Shown here: one piece after another, positions 1-13,335 of the stretch
How the letters are laid out: every line of letters starts with the position of its first letter
Numbering within the stretch: position 1 is the stretch's first letter
Assembly: GCF_964340395.1 (NCBI RefSeq)
Contig: NC_135560.1
Span: 12,387,598 to 12,451,597 of the forward strand
Length of the DNA: 64,000 nucleotides
Direction: 5' to 3'
DNA from: Glandiceps talaboti
Lineage: Eukaryota; Hemichordata; Enteropneusta; Spengelidae
Notes under the pieces: model-generated
Told to the model about the DNA's origin: nothing
Databases searched by the model: none
Seen by the model: only the letters and a program-made list of their open reading frames with translations
Position numbers and translations under genes: made by a program

Positions 1-1146
1 TTTATTTAGTCTTTATTAATAGCATAGCGAAGTGAGTGGACTGGTTGTCTTGAAAATAACGTTGACCCAGACATATTACAGGTCAACTAAAGAGAATAAA
101 AAGTAAGAAACTCAATGAGTTGATGTCAGAGGATATGGCAGGCACCTCACTGACTGCAAACACCTGCTGTACTGTCTGGGGGATTTCAAAAAGTGTTATT
201 TGTTGCTGTAATAAGTTGACTGAAAATTCTGTGACTCATTCAGAGAGAAATTTTGCAGCTGTGAAGTTTTTGCACCTGGAAATATGTGAGTGTGGGCAGT
301 GTGAACCCTTTTCATTTGACAAAAAGTTGTATAAAGCAGCACCACAAAACATTTGGGCAATCTAAGTTTCATTTCATTTACCCTTTCTGAGCAACTGCAT
401 ACAACTTCATGGAAGGTAAAATATCACCCATAATCAGAAATTCGCAAGTCTTCTCAAACTTCATCTGATTGTGGATTTTTCAAAGGGAAATTTAAACGCA
501 TAATGATAGCAAAGTACTACATCGGTACAAATTCTGAAAAATTACTGGCCGCAGGTTTGATTTTCTTTTCTCATTGTACTGTGCATGGAATGTAAAATTT
601 GCATTTTAAGTTGGGAACCCATCCCATGGTATAAATCCACACTGTTCAATTTCCATGTACAAACTTACCAGCAATGTCAAACATAGTGTAGAGACAGTTT
701 TATACTATTTTGCACATTAGATTCTCTACATGTGAGAAACCCAGTGACCATGTTATTCGCAGTAACATTGTACTGGTCATTCAATATTTCCCTCTCCCCA
801 GACAGAAAGGCAAGTCCAGTCACTAAAATGAGTTGCACCTCTACTCTGCTAAAACAACAGTAAGAGCACATATACTTGAAATAAAAGAAAGAAGAAAAAC
901 ACCTTTATAACAATGAACTGACTCCTACCATAGATATTAAAATTGACTCCCTATGTGACAACAGAACTGATTCCTGGCTGCGGCATTTGAAACCAAGGGC
1001 GTGTTCAGCAAACTGTTTGTGATCAGACTATCCGCTATGCAACTGTGCTAGCTTTTATATACTATGCAAGTTAGTGTAGTTACACATCAGTGCCGTGGAC
1101 TGGCTAGGTAACAGATTGCAAACAACTTTTATTGTGAACTTGCCCC

Positions 1147-1215
1147 AAGCCTCCATAGTGTATTGATGGTCGATAAACACTTGCTAGGTTGACTATCAAC
1201 TCTTCTGTGGAGGTT
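1147..1215. other. imperfect 69-nt hairpin
   Basis: The arms AAGCCTCCATAG and CTGTGGAGGTTT pair with wobbles, then a 3-4 nt internal loop, then TTGATGGTC pairs with GACTATCAA, leaving a terminal loop of roughly 15 nt. The shape resembles a pre-miRNA but short hairpins arise by chance in AT-rich DNA. Confidence 0.35.
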
Positions 1216-4049
1216 TTCCGAAACCGAGCAATTACACTCAACAAGTTACTTATCGAGGGGAGGTGGACATGAAATGGTTATCAAATTTGCTGTGATAAGT
1301 GACATTTCTGTTTCAAAAAATCACTGAGGCAAGAAGAGATTTAAAGGAATGGGACATGACAAGACTTGTGATATGCTATTAATGCCCTTTATAGTTAGAT
1401 TTTGTCTTTTGTGTGTTTGGAAACAGGAACAGTGTCTTTTGTAGTTACATCAAAGGTAGAGAATGGAGACAACATCGCATGGGGTGCAACTAATGTACAT
1501 TGCTGGAGGATGGCCTTAAATCAAATGTCTATGTAGTCATGAAGGGGAGGGGAGGGGAGATGGGGGGTGAGTGTAATGTTGAAAGGCATATTTCAATACC
1601 ACTATGGAAGATGCAGTTGTGTTGCCACAGGAGAGTGTATTCGTTTGGAGTACAAATAAATGATGTAGAAGAGTGAGGTATAAAAGTGACATGTTTCATC
1701 CTTAATTCACAGTTGTGCTTATACAGTTTTTTTTTTTACAGCATACATGCAAGATGTTCTTTCTTTTTCAATGAACTACAGTTTACATCTATCTCACATC
1801 TTTGCTCTTGGTTTAACGTAGAAACAGAGATGCAAATTTCATTTCATAGCCATATCATTTGCGGGTTGAAAGGTCAAAGGCTGTGACCTTTGACCCAAAC
1901 AATTGTTTCATAAATCACTGAGATGTGTGAAGTCGAAAAGAGCATCCTGCATGTATGGTTACAGACTAGCATGGTGCAGTATCCTGCAAAGTATGACTTA
2001 ATCAAAATATAACAAAGAATTTCGTAATCTTTGTTGTTCCTTTTTTTCATCACTCCTTACAAAATGCAGCAAAAACAAACATTCACAGCTCTAACTAACC
2101 GCACCTATTCCCCCCCCCCCCAAAAAAAAAGTTTGTTCAATTCATTATTACATCTCATAATTTGAGTTGAACCATCAGGATACAACAGGTGAGGTAAGTC
2201 AAACATTTGAAAGTTTAAAACAATTATCTAAAATCAGTGGGATGAAACCCATCCTTTGCTCCTCTGATTAGTAGCTACCACCCCCAACATTCTATTACAT
2301 GATGGATGTAGCCTCCAGTAGGGGGGTCTATTCCACTAGCGAATTAGGGGTGGGAGATGCAAGAAAAGAGACGTGTCAACAGTTTTGTCATGGCAGACGA
2401 CTACAGGTGAACAGTACCATTAACAGCACCAAATACATCAATCACTTAGTTCAACTTTTATGGTCTCTTAAAAATGACATTTCATAAATAACTTTTACCA
2501 TATACTGACAGCATACTCCATTTCTAATAGTATCACTTTTTGGACATGTTGGAAGGCTTGCACCTATTGCGAAGTAACTTTGCCAAATCTGCATATTTTC
2601 TTCAAACATAGAATTGCAAACATTTGGAAAATATATTCAATATTTTGACTACAGATTTCAGCATGCATTGGATACGCCAAAACAATAGTTGCTGACATAT
2701 ATTTTCATGTCGCGTCAAAACAGTGACAATATGTCACTAGTAGTACAGTCAAATGAAAAAGAAAACAGGAGACCTGAATGATTTTTCTTTTGTAAGCTTA
2801 AAAAAAGTACATATGATCTTTACACAAAAATAATGGTTGCTACATTGTAGCTAATATCTACTATCATCACAGGTTCTGAGACAATGAAAATCTGCATAGG
2901 CTAGGATAAAAAACAAAAGTTTTATATTATTGACAATGGGGGCGCTGTTCACAACTATACTCGGTCTGCCATGACAGTCAGATTGACAGCCTCACTATTA
3001 AATATAAATTCGTTTGTCCGTTTCCATAGCAATGGTCCATATATCCAGTCATTAAATTTATTCTTAATCTTTTTTACCCCTTGACTATTGTGGGGTCTGT
3101 AAATAAGTTAGGTTCTTTTTTTTTTTACACATTTTAATGTGTTTGGTAATGCAATTTCTGCTGAGATATCAAACCATGAAAATACATATTTCAAGTCCAT
3201 AACATTATTATCACATTTGCAATATTAAGATTCCCCCCATGGAAAATCAAATCTTGGACACCCACTAATTTATGTTTACAATGTTCATTTCGTATTCAGT
3301 TCTAACCTGATATGTTTTTTTTTTTTAATTTTGTGTGCCAGTTTCAGGAACTGCACACCCACTGAAGTGCCACAAAACCCCCCCAAAAATCTCAGCCTGT
3401 CTGACTTATTTATTATGGTGCATGTGTGTAAATACATAATTGTAATTCAAAAATATTAACATGTGAAAACCACATAACTCAATGGCAACTTTTACAAAAT
3501 AACCAAAAAAAAAAAAAAAAAAAAAAAAATTGAAAGAAAAATTATTTTTTGGCAAGTACTTTAGTTTCTTGGTCAAAGTAACTTCCTAACAAGCAGCCAT
3601 GACAACAAACAACATGTCTTTTTACTGGGATTTGTCAACAATACATCCAATTTGAACTAAAATGGGGGAAAAAAATAGTGAAATTTTGACATATTTTTCC
3701 TAAAAGATAACGCCAACTTAATATGCAGTTATAATACTGAAACGAATCATTCTATTCACAGTGTACCCGAAATGTTTTTGGTTTTTTTGTATGTGAGCTA
3801 AAATCTTTTCTGCTGATTTCTTTGCTACAAGTAGAGGGGATTAATTATCTCAATTGTTTAGGTATCCCAAAGTGTGTGAAAACATCTTACTTCACCCTGT
3901 TTTAAATGAGATTAAACAAAATACAAGACAAACGAATGTCTGGTTGTTAAGTTTGCCCTCTAAATTTGTAACCAATGATCGTAATTGTGAAAAAATATTA
4001 CAGTGCTTTTTGGCATAAATTGTGCAGCAAAATTACCTGATAGAATTAA

Positions 4050-4560
4050 TATTAACTTGAAAAACTGTTGGCTGTTGAAATATCATGTGACAGTCATGTG
4101 ACATGACATGATATTAAAGGGGCAAGTCAGAAGTCGTGGGATAAAGTTTATTTTAAGGAGTCATGGATATTAGACGGAATTAAAAGCATGTTGACTGAAT
4201 AGCTCTGCCAGCCAAGTATTTATTGCAACTCAAAATAGTCCCTTGTCTGACTTGCCCCTTGAACTGGAAAAGTATTGGCTGTTGCACTATTGCTTGACAG
4301 TCACATGTTGACCATGTGACTTGTACAGCAGTGGACATTGACTTAAAACACACAACTGAAAACTGTCGTATTACCACGAGTCACATGTTGGTCATGTGAT
4401 ATGACTTGTACAGCAGTGACAGAGATTTAAATACACAGCTGAAAACTGTTGGCTGTTGCGTTGTCATGTGTCATGTGACTTGTACAGCAGTGACACTGAC
4501 TTAAATACACAGCTGAAAACTGTTGGCTGTTGCGTTGTCATGTGACAGTGTGACTGTGTC
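4050..4560. repeat. degenerate tandem repeat, about 74-85 bp unit
   Basis: Units share GACTTGTACAGCAGTGACA, AAATACACAGCTGAAAACTG and TTGGCTGTTGCGTTGTCATG. Unit starts at 4318, 4403 and 4477. A more diverged unit near 4055 is separated from the rest by the MITE at 4117-4260. Confidence 0.8.
4117..4260. mobile_element. 144-bp MITE with AAGGGGCAAGTCAGA termini
   Basis: The two ends are exact inverted copies over about 14-15 bases (AAGGGGCAAGTCAGA and TCTGACTTGCCCCTT). It has no coding capacity. It sits inside the 4050-4560 tandem array, which reads across the insertion. I could not define a clear target-site duplication. Confidence 0.75.
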
Positions 4561-5968
4561 AGCCATGTAGAACATAGTCAAACAAAATCAAGGTAAACCT
4601 CTCTTGTGAAACTTATGATTTCATATTTTGCAAGAAAAACTTATCTGTTTGTAAAATTTACAGCATATGGAGTATAGACATCAAAAAAAAGATCCTACAT
4701 GTATAATGGTATTGATTTGAAAGGGCTAAGGGAAATCTACAACAAAATTATCCCTAAGCCCTTGGCACATGCGTGTACAATTCTTGAAAACAGCCCCCTC
4801 TGGAGTCCAAAAATGAAACTGTGTTCAAGTCAATGATTACTTTCGTAATGAAATATTGGACATTTTGCTGTACGATTTGTAAAAATGTAAGTCAAATCAT
4901 TTCAAGACTTCCTGCTGCAAACAAGCTTACTTTCAGGTAAATATATCATTCACAATTCTAAATTGTCAGATTTTTCATGTATTGAAATGATAAGAATAGA
5001 AGAAAATGGAGGCAAGAGTTTTTTCCCCTTATTTTTGAGACTGTCAAAGCATTTTCTGAGGTCAAAGTTCAAATATTGATGACAAGAAAAACAGCCACAC
5101 AACACAGTTGATTTCAAAGTGTCACTTACATGGAGATTGGAAGACTTGCTAATAACAATATCTCTTAAGAATAGATTACTATTTACAAAAAAAAAAGTTG
5201 CTGTTCATAAACCGCAACGACTAATTTTTTTTTTATAGATAAACCATACATTTCAAGAAATTTAATGAGCAGAGTAAATACATAATTTTTTTTTTACATT
5301 TTAAGTATTTAAGATGTTTGACACTGAGATGAAAAAAAATTGGTAGCAAATCTGCACAGTATGATACAATTGCAGATAATTTAAATACATATTAGCCTGG
5401 ATGAACAGAAGATAACTAATTTGTAGTCTACAGTTGATGTTGCCATCATATCATAATATACAAATATTACTATGTCCCTGTAATGGACATGGTATCACCA
5501 AATAACCCCATTTCCAGCGCATCAACACTCCTAAGTACTGTTGAATCAGTGGCAGCCATATTGGATTTCTACTTGTACCTGTAAACAAGATGGCGGCATT
5601 CACCCATGTCTTACTATATATGGTAGTGTACACAAAACACAACACTTCCCCCCCCCCCCCCCCATAAATTTGGACTTACTGTTATCAGAGATGGTGGGTG
5701 AACTATACTAAATATAGTTGATATGGTTGCCACTGAGTAGAGGTAGGAGTGTCTAGTGTAGGATGCCTATGTCCCAACAGAGCTAGTGTTCCTGGACAAT
5801 ATACACTCCAAGGTAGACATTTCATTAGTCTAGTTTCTACACCTGTGGGAAGCCTACTCACTTTAAAAGCAGCCATGGGTCAAGGGCTTGCTGGAGCTAC
5901 ACATAAGAGGACAGTACTGATCTTCCTTTAGTTTTTGTTTGGTAATCTTCCATGCGCAGAATTGAGGT

Positions 5969-5974
5969 TTTATT
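5969..5974 (-). terminator. candidate ELL polyadenylation signal (AATAAA)
   Basis: AATAAA on the minus strand about 250 nt beyond the stop codon. It is the first canonical hexamer I noticed downstream. Other AATAAA hexamers occur in this AT-rich flank, including two within positions 1-20, so the real 3' end is open. Confidence 0.3.
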
Positions 5975-6225
5975 ACGAGACTAACATTACAGTTACAGGA
6001 TTTCAAAACGTTTCTGGTATACAAAACTACCAGGCAACGTCAACTGTAGACAACAAACCAGACGCTACTGCTGACTGATATTGCATGATTAAAAAAAAAA
6101 GAACAAAAACAAAATATTTGCACCACAAAAATGGGGAGCTGACATGCATAAATCTTTTTTCGTAATACTTTGAATTTGATCCAGGATATCTAATTGCACT
6201 TGTATGTGATAACAACCAATACCAA

Positions 6226-6342
6226 CTATGAGGTGTCCATAAGTTGTCTCTGGTCGTATTCCATGATCAGTTTCTTGATATGGGCTAGTTTGGCATGTAG
6301 GGTCTGACAACGTTTCTTCTCTTCTTGAAAGTCAGGGTGTTT
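6226..6342 (-). CDS. ELL: ELL last coding exon and stop
   Basis: 117 nt, 38 codons plus TAG (stop at 6226-6228). It encodes KHPDFQEEKKRCQTLHAKLA, then HIKKLIMEYDQRQLMDTS. Human ELL ends SQEKRRCEYLHSKLAHIKRLIAEYDQRQLQAWP, so the C-terminus is complete. Acceptor CCACAG. Confidence 0.97.
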   Translation of the reverse strand, partial: KHPDFQEEKKRCQTLHAKLAHIKKLIMEYDQRQLMDTS

Positions 6343-9300
6343 CTGTGGGAATAAAAAACAGTGAAAAATCAATGACTGTAAACAGAATATACATTTTTTG
6401 TATAAAAACGATGTGAAGTGTTAGAATGAATAAAATGTACTTTTATATTTTATGTCAGATGCATAATGGTAGTGTTCTTTCAACATCTACAGGAGGATCG
6501 AGGTGAATGATTTTTTTCTAAGGGCAGGATCATCCTGTTTGAGTTCTATCATTAAAGTGGCCATATGGATGAGAATTTGGTATTTATTTTGGATTTTTAT
6601 TTGATAAAACAGCTTCACTATGTTTTTCTACTTGAAAAAATAATGCAAAATAACATATACCAAGTCCATGTTCACATCTCAAAAAACGGCAAAACATTAA
6701 ACGATGTGTAAAATGTTTGTTATTGTACGTACAATAACAAACTTTTTACACTTTGTGCATCTTTTTGCAATGTTTTGAGTTATGAACATGGACTTAGTAT
6801 ATGTTCTTTCGCATTATTTTTTCATGTAGAAAAACATAGTGAAGCTGTTTTATCAAATAAAAATCCAAAATAAATACCAAATTCTCATCCATATGGCCAC
6901 TTTAACCTCGATTGACAGTCTATATGTTCCTATAGCAAATGAAGATTTCATTCTTTGTCTGTAAAAGCTACACATCATACAAAGTGTTCTCCATAACAAA
7001 TTTGTAAGGGTGCTAAGCCCTTGTCATTTCCAACACCTTCTTGATAAAGTGAAATTTTTTGCTGCGTTTTCACATTAAACCAATACATACGATGAAAGAC
7101 ACGCCTGTTTGAAAAAAGGTACTGAACTGCTTACCTTTTGAATAATTTGATATTCTTCAATGACTTTAGTCTTAATATTTTCATAGTTGTCACTGCCTTC
7201 AGGCGTTTCTTCCAGCATGTTCTGTAACGCTATAAACTTCTTTGTTATTGTGTCAACTTTGTTGTGTAGTTCCCGGTATTCGTTGTATTCTGCGTTGAAG
7301 TCGTCCTTGTATCTTTGTCGCGCATCTCTTGACATTATTTGACTGTATTTTCTGAAATAGATGTACAAGAAATGTAGATTTCAAAGAAATGGAATTAAGA
7401 AATGTACATGTGCCTCAACTCTGTCACTGTATTTCCTGAAATTGATGTAAAAGAAATGTATATTTCTATGATATGAAATTAATGAATGTACATATGCCAC
7501 AACTGTGTGATTTAATTGTATGTGTTTGTATGTACATTTTAAAGTATATTAGTGGCACTAATAATGAACTGATAAACATACATGTGCCTCAACTTCCATA
7601 CTCATAAAAATCACTATTTGTATTTCTTATAATGTATTCACTTCTCTTGCAACATGTTGCGATCATTCTAGAAAAATCTCTCATGCTGTGAAAGAATTCC
7701 TGCTGGTTAGGTTTACTTGCCATTCTGGTTGTCTTGGTCTATTTTGAGATAATTAAACTTACTTTTTATGACAGTGTAGGATGAATGGTGAACCATATGT
7801 TAAAATGTAGCATATTCAGTCAGTTTTTATTAGTGTTGTTTATCAGCAGGCAGCAATGAAATGTGCGCTATACCGTCAGCACATTTTAGAGGTAAAATTT
7901 TACTGTTCAAAAGTCGGTAGCAATGAAATAGGAGTGAAACTGACAACTTCAAGTGGCTATGTTTGTATTGTTAAATATTCTGTATCTATGGTTCATCAAA
8001 ACACGGCTGAATGATAGCCAAGTGTCTATTTATGCTATAGTACATCAAAATTTGGGATGGAACCCTGATGAAAAGACTGATACAGATTGTGTGTGGTGGG
8101 TAATGAATCGGTGGACAAATCAAAATATTAGCTAGCACTACTTCAAGCTAAATGAAAACACTTTGAATACACAAAAGTTGCTGATACACCTGTAAATGCT
8201 GGAGGGGAACTGGGATGCAAGTTTTACCAATCAAAAACAAAGCATACATTTTTATGAAGATACTTAAAATTTGAGAAGATTGTGTAATTTCAGGAAAAAT
8301 ATATATAACAATACTGTGTTCCTGCAATATCATGTCCATGAACTATGTTCAGCTTGTCTGTGACTCGACATACAACTTGTGTTTTATTACATATTTCATT
8401 CTTGGTAAACAGCGCCATCAAGTGGCTAAATTTACAAATGTACTTCACAGAAAATTATTACATGCTCTCATAGACCCTATAGGCTGGAGGGTCTATGATG
8501 TTCTCCAAGACACAGCTGTCATGGTAACATCAATTTTAATGATCAACTTTGCTTTGACTGGCAATGCAACACATTTCTGAGGTGATACATCTTTTGTTGG
8601 ACAATGTTAGGAGCTTATCCTTTGTTCTCACAGCTAGCCTAAGTGTTCTGTGGCCAATGTTCAAGAGGTGTATCGCTCTTAACATTGTTAATTTCCCATA
8701 ATACCTCACTCTCAATTTACTCTTCTGAGTCCCCTAAGCGTAAGGAAATGCAGCTAAGATCAAATCGATGACCCAGAACAAGACAGCCTTATATAACTCC
8801 TATCCCTGAACACAGGATTTACTGTAAACCTGGACATTTTCGCTCACAACTTATTTTCACTTATTTCACGAGACAACAAAAACGCAAAAATAAGTAGTGA
8901 CTAAAATGCCTTCCTGTACCTTTAACACAATGTACAAGCCAGGTAAATTGGTTAAAATTTAGTCATTGAGAACTCAAGCTAAAGACTGTGAAAATGCAAA
9001 ATTTTCTGGTAGCAAAAATATCTAGGTTTAGAGTATGTGGTTGGTTTTAGTTCTGGGTTATTCTCATTTTAATCCTAATATGACAGTGGTCTTAAATAGT
9101 GACATAGGTGTAATTGTATACTTACATCATATACTCTGGAATGGTGGAAGTCGAGGAAGCCACTTGACTCGTTCCATTGTGTAACCTATTCTCTTGACTT
9201 CTAACTATATCAGGGCTAGTTTTCCTATGTACGCTATCTAGACTAACTTTGCTACTTTTAGTCCTAGGGGGACTACTTTTCCTTTTGTCTTTGTTCTTGT

Positions 9301-12300
9301 CTTTATCTACCATATGTTTTTTCTTCTCTTGATTTTTGTGCTTGTGGTCAGAATTGGAAGTGGACACTTTGTCCAAGGTGGGTGATAACCGCGTTGACGT
9401 GACAGCATCTGTTTTGATATTGAGCAAAGTACTATTGACAGCAGTGCCGTTTGAGATGTTATTGTTGTTATTGTTATATGTTGGTGGTGGTGGTCTCGCC
9501 GAGTGTGCAATACGTGGTTTCTTATACTTTGGGTCAATGATGTCAGGTTCAGCTGGTCTTTTCTGAAACAAAGTGAAAGGAAAGTACATCAAGAGAGTGG
9601 ATTAAAATTGCCCCTAGAGTATACTGCAAAACTTGGTGACAGCTGTGATAAGTATCAATTTCATTTTGGACATATCAATATGTAGGGTGTACAAGTAAAT
9701 ATGAATTTTGACAAATGGGAACAAAATGGTCTGTAATAGCTGAAACTCAGGCATGTTTAGGGGCACTTTTGTAACATACCGTGAGTTTATCTAAATATTA
9801 AACCTCATTAAGTTATACATGTAACGAACAAGCTATAAAAAATCTTGTGCAGTAGCTGTTTCGGCAAAATTAACAAATATTGTGTGATTCCGATTTCCAA
9901 TTTTAGAATAGGTGGCGTAGGTAGATTTTTTATTTTATTTGAGGTTACTGGAATAACTGAACATAAAGCTATCACACTTTCAAATTTGTACATACTGTAT
10001 CTATTTAATGGACATTATACAGAATTATGATCCAGCTCAGTGTGGGATTGTATCTGAAGAGAGGATTCTTACATGCTGTTTGGCCAGAGATGAGGATTAG
10101 GCAATGTATTTATAGCCTGTAATATTATGCTAGCTGTCCCTCTATCAATAGCTTGTTGCGTCTGTGCTGGTATCAGGTGTGTATCATTTTTAAAAAAACA
10201 CTGCTGAAACCAGTCAGCAAAATTTACCAAGCACAAGAAATGGAAGGGTTAATAGCCAGTTTTGTGTCACCTTCGAGTATGTCAGGTGCCATTTTTAAAT
10301 AAGTTTACACCAGATTGTAAACATACTGTGAAATTGCCGTGTTCCCCATTCTCACATGATCTCTTCCAAGAACGCAGATTTATATTTTTGTTGTCTTCCA
10401 TAGTGAGCCGACACATTGAAGAGTTTCACAATTCTCATTCAATTTAATATATATTTTTTTGTGAGCCTCCACAAACACTTAGATTTTGGTCACACAAAGG
10501 CTGTGCAAGTTGCAAATTGTGGAATATTCAAGCCAACGAAAGTAGTTCACACTCTGGAAAAAGTGTAATCAGCATCTGAGCATTACCAAAATCATTTCTA
10601 CAGTTATGGTATGGTAGTGGGACTACCTGTTAAAACGCACCAGAGCTGGGAAATGAACCAAGTCAGATTGCGAAAACTGTGTGTGTGTTTGTTTTATGAT
10701 AAAACCAACTTACCTGAGGACTGCTTGGGTTACTACCAGTTGATGAAGGACTTAAACTATGAGTACTATTCTGTGGAGGTGATGGCTCACTGCCACCACT
10801 TCTAAATTGAGCTAGTTTCCTGCAAGATAGTGTGAAAATAGGACATGATAAGTACCTCATCTCAGGCCAAATTATCTAACATGCAACTCTATACCTGGAC
10901 TTATAAAAGATTCATCGTTTTTCCACCTCCATACTTCTATCACCGACAGCGATGAATCATTTAGTCTATGTCATACCTGCCTTCATGTTCTATAAAAAGT
11001 ATTGACACAATGTGATTTATTTGCTGGGTTTTTCATTTCACTTTAATAACCTGTTGAATTGAAATCCTGTCGATAGACTGAAGTTAGCAGATATCATTTT
11101 TCAATATATGAATTTAGAACCATGTGTTGGTGAAAGTGACAAGGCCCCTCAAGTCATTGATATTTCCCTTGTCTCAGTGGGATGTCTCAGTGACAAGACC
11201 CCTCAAGTCAATTACAACCCATAACACCGAAGTAAAGCAGTTTCTGTATGTTCCACAATCGTTTATAGCATTCATATGAAGTGTAAAAGTATATTATTTC
11301 AGTTGCTAAGTGACCACATTAGAAAGGCCACATGCTAGGCTTGTAAATAAACCAATTGAAACATATGATATGAATGCTATAAATGAGTGTAGCACATAGA
11401 GAAAGTGCTTCACTTCAGTGTTACTTGTTGTATACAAATGTCTTGAATAAGCAGGAAGGGGCGTTGATATAAACTTGATGATGTTATCACGTCATGTCAC
11501 CTACTTTCAAACTAGAGGTTGAATTTGTAGTAAACTGAGCAAAATAACTAATTACAACCACCTGTCAGTGTGTGTGTGTGAGAGATAAGATTACTACTAA
11601 CATTTGGTGTTCACACTTTCCCCAGCAGGAGATTTTAACTAGATTTTCAATGGGGGAATTTGTCCATTTGACTAGACATGGAGAGAGAGAGAGATCATAG
11701 AGAACGACTACATGTGTAGTAACTAGACTAGCACAGAGTAGACATTCCTAAGTTCTAAACTTATATGTTGTACTAATGATAACTAGAAGTAAGACAAAAA
11801 ATCTGCACAAAGTGATTTTTACATTCCTATCATAAAACTGACTATTCGTGTAAAATCCAGCAAAGTTTACATCATGCTAAGTATGTCATATATTCCACTG
11901 GTCAAACAAAAGTAATCCTTCAACCTGCTGCAGAGTGTTAATATTGAAATCCAGTCTTACAAATTTACAGCGGAAAATAAAAACAATACAGCATATTAAC
12001 ACGGTACATCAACTTACATCAAATGTGTATAATCTTGTTTTGATTAATTGAAGCAAACATATGGAGATCCATGCTGTGATATTATTTGCACACGAGTTGT
12101 TATATATATAAACTGACACCACCATCTGACGATATTCATCATGCACATATTGAACATTTGCAATTTCATAGCAGACTCCTTTATTCCTTTATTCTCAACT
12201 ATGTCCAATATAATTCCACACCTGAGGAAAGCTGTCAGTTTGTTTGTCTAAATCTACAGCTGTGTGAAATCACTACTTTGAATACATCAATTCATTGAGG

Positions 12301-13256
12301 ATCTAATGTTAAATTTATCTAGTCCTCCAGTTATCAAATAATGGATCTATTTGTTAAAAATAAACACGTCACCATGTAACAAACAGCATTCTCACAAAGG
12401 CAGGTTATTTTTTCTGCTTTTTCACGAGTCAAGGCATTTTTTTTCATGCTTGCATATTAAAAGGTCTCAGCATGAGTATTTTTTCTGCTCTTGCCAAAAG
12501 TGTGAGCTGGAGTATTTTTTTTCCAAATTTTTTCTTCTACTAGTACTTAAAATTTGAGCTAGAAAATGTGCTTTTGGCATAAAAAAAAACTGACCCAGGG
12601 TATTTGTTCTGTCCTTGTGTTAAAAACCTTTAAGCAACATAATCTTTTTCACGCTCACAAAAAAAAGTTGGGAGGACACATTCTATCAATGACACAAGAA
12701 GTCTAGCATGTTTAACAAACAAACAAACAAACAAACAAACAAACATTACAATCTTCATCTACTATTTCATACACTTTGCTGGCAAAATGTAAAATTATGA
12801 TGGACTAATATATTTACCTTCATTAGTCAATCTATTCTCACAACGACTTGTGTTAACTAACTAACTATGACAAAGCCTCCGATACCCAGGTCATTTCTTG
12901 GCTGGACCCCCCAAAAAATGTAGGGGAAAAGTAACAAACTATCTGGGTATTGAGCAGATTAATTGCACTCTTAGTATAGTGTATATTATGTACATACCTT
13001 CTGATGAGTTGTTTATCGTCTTCACTATACAATGGCCAGTCCTCCTTCACCTCATTATATAAATGTTTATTTAGAGTAAATGCATTGTCTTTCATTGTTG
13101 CTACCTGAAAATCAGACCAAAAATCAAAATCAGATCAGAATTATATTGTCTTCAGTTCGGTACTCTTTTCTTGTTGTCTATGATGTTGGTATTTTTTGCT
13201 ACCATGGCAGGGAGGAATGCCAACATCTGGGATCTGTAATGGTTCTTTTGAGAGGG

Positions 13257-13335
<79 letters not shown>

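Larger units (their letters stand above)
1..6225. other. 3' flank of ELL, probable 3' UTR plus intergenic DNA
   Basis: No coding exon is supported on either strand; open frames are short (below 85 codons) and lack recognisable domains. It holds homopolymer runs (C near 2110 and 5647, A at 3506-3528), a degenerate tandem array interrupted by a small MITE (4050-4560) and a small hairpin at 1147-1215. Confidence 0.6.
10820..12997 (-). other. ELL intron between exons F and G (2178 bp)
   Basis: Contains the TA-flanked MITE 11224-11421, a near-duplicate phrase (GACAAGRCCCCTCAAGTCA) at about 11139 and 11192, and an AAAC microsatellite at 12714-12746. Confidence 0.7.

Noticed and set aside
9336-9685. 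Plus-strand frames opposite ELL exon H
   Set aside because: Antisense shadows of a genuine exon with clear homology on the minus strand.
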